A stretch of DNA of 8,055 bases, taken from NCBI GenBank assembly GCA_040002595.1, contig JBDUED010000118.1:1-8055 (forward strand), written 5' to 3'. This DNA is from Dokdonella_A sp040002595. GTDB taxonomy: Bacteria > Pseudomonadota > Gammaproteobacteria > Xanthomonadales > Rhodanobacteraceae. Positions within the stretch are counted from its first letter, which is position 1; each line of letters starts with the position of its first letter. A program made the position numbers and the translations under genes. The notes under the pieces are model-generated. The model was not told the origin of the DNA. It did no database searches and saw nothing but the letters and a program-made list of their open reading frames with translations. Positions 5,219 to 8,055 of the stretch are shown here, in pieces.

Positions 5219-7627
5219 ATGAAGCGTATAGCTGCCCTGTTTCTGCTCGCCTCCTTCGCCGCCACGAATGCCCATGCATTCGACGCATTCAAGATTTCCG
5301 ACATTCGCGTCGAAGGTCTGTCGCGCATTGCGCCCGGCACGGTGTTCACCTATCTGCCGGTTGAAAAAGGCGACGAGCTCACCAGCGATCGCGCCGACCA
5401 GGCGATCCGCGCGTTGTACAAGACCGGCTTCTTCAACGACGTGCAACTGGGTCGACAGGGCGACATCCTGATCGTCACGGTCAAGGAGCGCCCGCAGATA
5501 ACCAAGATCGCGATCCGCGGCAACAAGGACCTGAAGGAAGATGATCTGCGCAAGGGGCTCAAGGGCATCGGCTTGGCCGAGGGCGAGGCGTTCGATCCGC
5601 TCAAGCTGGCCGAAGTGCAGAACGAGTTGATCCGGCAGTATTACAACCGCGGCAAGTACAACGTGTCGGTGACTGCGACCAAGGTCAACCTCGACCGCAA
5701 CCGCGTCGAAGTCGCAATCAACATTGCCGAGGGCAAGGCGGCGAAGATCAAGCACCTCAACGTGGTCGGCAATGCGACTTTCCCTGACAAGAAGATCGAA
5801 ACCGATTTTGAATCGAAAACCAGCAACTGGACGTCATGGTATTCCAAGGACGATCAGTATTCGCGCGAGAAACTGTCCGGCGATCTGGAGAAACTGCAGT
5901 CGTTCTACATGGACCGCGGCTATGCCGATTTCAGCGTCGATTCGACCCAGGTCGGCATCAGCCCCGACAAGCGCAAGATGTATGTCACTGCCAACATCAA
6001 GGAAGGCGAGGTGTACACCGTCACCGACGTCAAGCTGACTGGCGCGCTGATTCTCGATGAGGCCGACCTGCGCAAATTGCTGCAGATCAAGACCGGCGAC
6101 GTGTTCTCGCGCAAGAAGATCGAGCAATCGGTCGATGCGATCACCTCAACGCTGTCCAATATCGGCTACGCATTCGCCGAGGTGCAACCGATCCCCACGA
6201 TCGACAAGGACAAGCGCCAGGTCGCGCTCAATCTCTTCGTCAATCCGGGCAAGCGCGTTTACGTGCGCAAGGTCGTGTTCAAGGGCAACTCGCACACGAA
6301 GGACGAGGTCTTGCGTCGCGAAATGCGTCAGCTCGAAGGCGCATGGTATTCGCAGGCTGCGATCGACCGCTCGAAGATCCGCCTGCAGCGACTGGGGTTC
6401 TTCAAAACCGTCAACATCGACACGCCCAAGGTGCCGGGTACCGACGACCAGGTCGATCTTGCGGTCGCGGTGGAAGAGCAGAATTCTGGCCAGTTCCAGT
6501 TTGGCCTAGGTTACTCGCAGGTGCAGGGCATCATCGCCAGCATCAGCGTTACCCAGAACAACTTCTTCGGCACCGGCGATCGCGTATCGGCCAGCGTGCA
6601 ACAAAGTGCATTCATCAAGCGCTACCAGCTTTCGTACTACGAACCGTACCTGACCGATGACGGAATCGGCATCGGCTACGACATCCAGCACACGAAACTC
6701 GATTCCAGCCAGCAGAACATTGCCAGTTACCTGTCGAGCACCGATGCATTCGACATGTTCGTCGGCATCCCGATCACCGAATCGGATACCGTCAACGTGC
6801 AGATGGGTATTAGCAAGACAGGCATCGCGACGTATCCGAACGTGACGCCGCTGGCGATCATCAATTACATCGACAACCTTGGTCATCACACGTTCCACAC
6901 CTGGAATACGCAGGTCACCTGGTCGCACGACACGCGCAATCGCTTCTGGAATCCAACCCGCGGTTCGCTGCAATCGCTGTCCGCCGAGATCACCCTGCCC
7001 GGCTCGACCGTCGAGTACTACAAGCTCAGCTATCGCTTCGCGCAATATCTGCGCATGACCGACTCGCTGACCTTCTATGGTCATTTCAATCTCGGTTATG
7101 GCGACACCTACAACGCACCGACCAGCGTGCTGCCGAGCGATCATCCGCGGTATGTGAGCGATCTGTCGGGCCTGCCGTTTTTCGAGAATTTCTACGCCGG
7201 CGGCGTCGCCGATGTTCGCGGCTTCCGCGACAACACCCTCGGCCCCTACGACGTGGCAAGTCCACTGAGCTGTCCGGCAACAAACAAGAACTGCCGCCTC
7301 CCGCTCGGTGGCAGTTTCAAGACGGTGGCTTCGGCGGAAATCATTTTCCCGACACCGTTCGTCAAGGAAAATGACGATAGCACCCGCCTGTCGCTGTTCT
7401 TCGACATCGGTAACGTGTTCAACAACAATCTGTGCAACGCTGCCGTTGTCGCCGATTGCGCGCGTTACAAGTCATGGAGCGCGGGCGAACTGCGCGCATC
7501 GACCGGACTTTCGCTGACCTGGCGCGCACCGATCGGCCCGATCGTGATCAATTTCGCCAAGCCGTTGCGCAAGAAACCGGGCGACAGCACCGAACTGATC
7601 CAGTTCACGTTTGGAAATACGTTCTAA
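5219..7627 (+). CDS. bamA: BamA outer-membrane protein assembly factor (Omp85 family)
   Basis: This is an 802-residue precursor (E. coli 810), the core of the BAM complex that folds and inserts beta-barrel proteins into the outer membrane. Residues 1-20 form a signal peptide (MKRIAALFLLASFAATNAHA), cleaved before Phe21. Five POTRA domains follow up to about residue 422; visible starts include the IRVEGLSRI, IAIRGNK, LNVVGNATF, VKLTGALIL and VVFKGNSHT strands. The 16-strand barrel starts near Gly424. The L6 VRGF lid motif is at 666-669, close to its E. coli position, and the protein ends in a beta-signal with terminal Phe. Cys685/Cys692 in L6 match the known E. coli loop 6 cysteine pair in position; a further pair, Cys739/Cys747, lies in predicted loop 7. 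The ATG at 5201 would add six residues before the signal peptide and is less likely. skp follows 45 nt downstream. Confidence 0.97.
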   Translation: MKRIAALFLLASFAATNAHAFDAFKISDIRVEGLSRIAPGTVFTYLPVEKGDELTSDRADQAIRALYKTGFFNDVQLGRQGDILIVTVKERPQITKIAIRGNKDLKEDDLRKGLKGIGLAEGEAFDPLKLAEVQNELIRQYYNRGKYNVSVTATKVNLDRNRVEVAINIAEGKAAKIKHLNVVGNATFPDKKIETDFESKTSNWTSWYSKDDQYSREKLSGDLEKLQSFYMDRGYADFSVDSTQVGISPDKRKMYVTANIKEGEVYTVTDVKLTGALILDEADLRKLLQIKTGDVFSRKKIEQSVDAITSTLSNIGYAFAEVQPIPTIDKDKRQVALNLFVNPGKRVYVRKVVFKGNSHTKDEVLRREMRQLEGAWYSQAAIDRSKIRLQRLGFFKTVNIDTPKVPGTDDQVDLAVAVEEQNSGQFQFGLGYSQVQGIIASISVTQNNFFGTGDRVSASVQQSAFIKRYQLSYYEPYLTDDGIGIGYDIQHTKLDSSQQNIASYLSSTDAFDMFVGIPITESDTVNVQMGISKTGIATYPNVTPLAIINYIDNLGHHTFHTWNTQVTWSHDTRNRFWNPTRGSLQSLSAEITLPGSTVEYYKLSYRFAQYLRMTDSLTFYGHFNLGYGDTYNAPTSVLPSDHPRYVSDLSGLPFFENFYAGGVADVRGFRDNTLGPYDVASPLSCPATNKNCRLPLGGSFKTVASAEIIFPTPFVKENDDSTRLSLFFDIGNVFNNNLCNAAVVADCARYKSWSAGELRASTGLSLTWRAPIGPIVINFAKPLRKKPGDSTELIQFTFGNTF

Positions 7628-7660
7628 ACTGGGGCGGAGGCCGCGTACGTCGGCGCAACC

Positions 7661-7666
7661 AGGAGA
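7661..7666 (+). promoter_or_regulatory. Strong Shine-Dalgarno for skp
   Basis: AGGAGA is 6 nt ahead of the TTG at 7673. It is the clearest ribosome binding site in the window and is the main reason for calling a TTG start. Confidence 0.75.
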
Positions 7667-7672
7667 CGCCGG

Positions 7673-8055
7673 TTGAGGCATTGCGCACAACCGCTGCGAG
7701 TATTGTCACTAGCGCTGCTGCTGCCGCTCGCATGCGGAGGCGTGGCATGGGCGCAGGCGCCTGGGCCGGCGCAGGCGCGCATCGGCTATGTAGACATGAA
7801 ACGCCTGCTCGACAACGCACCGCAAGTCGTTGCCGGACGCCAGAAACTCGAACGCGAATTCGCCGCCCGCGACGCGGCGCTCAAGGCCGACGAGAAACAT
7901 TCCAGCGAATTGCATGAACGGCATCAGCGCGACGCGGCGACAGCAAGCACGCCGGACGCGACCACCCTGCAGCGCGAAATCGATGCCCTCGATCGCTCGA
8001 TCAAGCGCAATCGCGATGCCCTTCGTGCCGACCTCAAGACGCGCAGCGACCAGGA
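7673..8055 (+). CDS. skp: Periplasmic chaperone Skp/OmpH family (3' end outside the window)
   Basis: 127 codons are visible from a TTG start; the family is usually about 160-180 residues, so only the C-terminus is missing. Skp is a trimeric 'jellyfish' chaperone that holds unfolded outer-membrane proteins in the periplasm for delivery to BAM. Residues 1 to about 27 form a signal peptide (basic start, LALLLPLA core, AWA-QA cleavage region). The mature start ARIGYVDMKRLLDNAPQV fits the conserved OmpH beginning (xIGYVDxxxxLxxxP). A long charged Ala/Glu/Lys/Arg-rich coiled coil follows, as in the Skp tentacles. No ATG or GTG occurs in this frame between the bamA stop and the signal peptide; the first ATG (7796) is inside the mature domain. 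PLAC within the signal is a poor lipobox (Pro at -3), so I do not call a lipoprotein. The bamA-skp neighbourhood is the standard one. Confidence 0.88.
   Translation, partial: MRHCAQPLRVLSLALLLPLACGGVAWAQAPGPAQARIGYVDMKRLLDNAPQVVAGRQKLEREFAARDAALKADEKHSSELHERHQRDAATASTPDATTLQREIDALDRSIKRNRDALRADLKTRSDQ

Noticed and set aside
7750..7778. 11-bp direct repeat (GGCGCAGGCGC) at 7750-7760 and 7768-7778 in skp
   Set aside because: Both copies encode Ala-Gln-Ala around the signal cleavage region; biased codon use explains it.
1..8055. Hidden mobile element, defence system, CRISPR array or RNA gene
   Set aside because: Coding density is high, each gene matches a known housekeeping family, and the remaining gaps are short (184, 106, 10, 76 and 45 bp).

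Overview
This window is a chromosomal housekeeping segment of a GC-rich gammaproteobacterium. All genes lie on the + strand. The order frr-uppS-cdsA-dxr-rseP-bamA-skp(ompH) is the conserved gammaproteobacterial cluster that links ribosome recycling, isoprenoid and phospholipid precursor synthesis, and outer-membrane biogenesis. A GTGG-headed inverted repeat of REP type between frr and uppS, together with the high GC content, suggests a member of the Xanthomonadales/Lysobacterales (Xanthomonadaceae or Rhodanobacteraceae). That placement is an inference, because no rRNA or other marker is present.

Layout: positions 3-149 are the 3' end of a protein that looks like an outer-membrane beta-barrel and ends in Phe. 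A 184-bp gap follows, with a candidate extended -10 promoter. Then come frr (334-891), a 106-bp gap almost filled by a 71-nt REP-type hairpin (901-971), uppS (998-1738), cdsA (1749-2579), dxr (2576-3775), rseP (3772-5142), a 76-bp gap, bamA (5219-7627) and the 5' part of skp/ompH (7673 to the window edge). cdsA/dxr and dxr/rseP overlap by ATGA, which suggests translational coupling.

How the genes work together: Dxr makes MEP, the first committed intermediate of the non-mevalonate isoprenoid route. UppS uses the resulting IPP/FPP to build undecaprenyl diphosphate, the lipid carrier for peptidoglycan and O-antigen. CdsA makes CDP-diacylglycerol for phospholipids. RseP is the site-2 protease that releases sigma-E when outer-membrane protein folding fails. 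BamA inserts beta-barrels into the outer membrane, and Skp chaperones those barrels across the periplasm. Frr recycles ribosomes after termination.

I found no unknown system, mobile gene, CRISPR array or RNA gene. The points worth a second look are: the REP doublet inside the operon; the gene upstream of frr, which is not the usual pyrH; a second cysteine pair in a predicted surface loop of BamA; the TTG start of skp; and start-site choices in frr, uppS and bamA where longer open frames could mislead an annotator.
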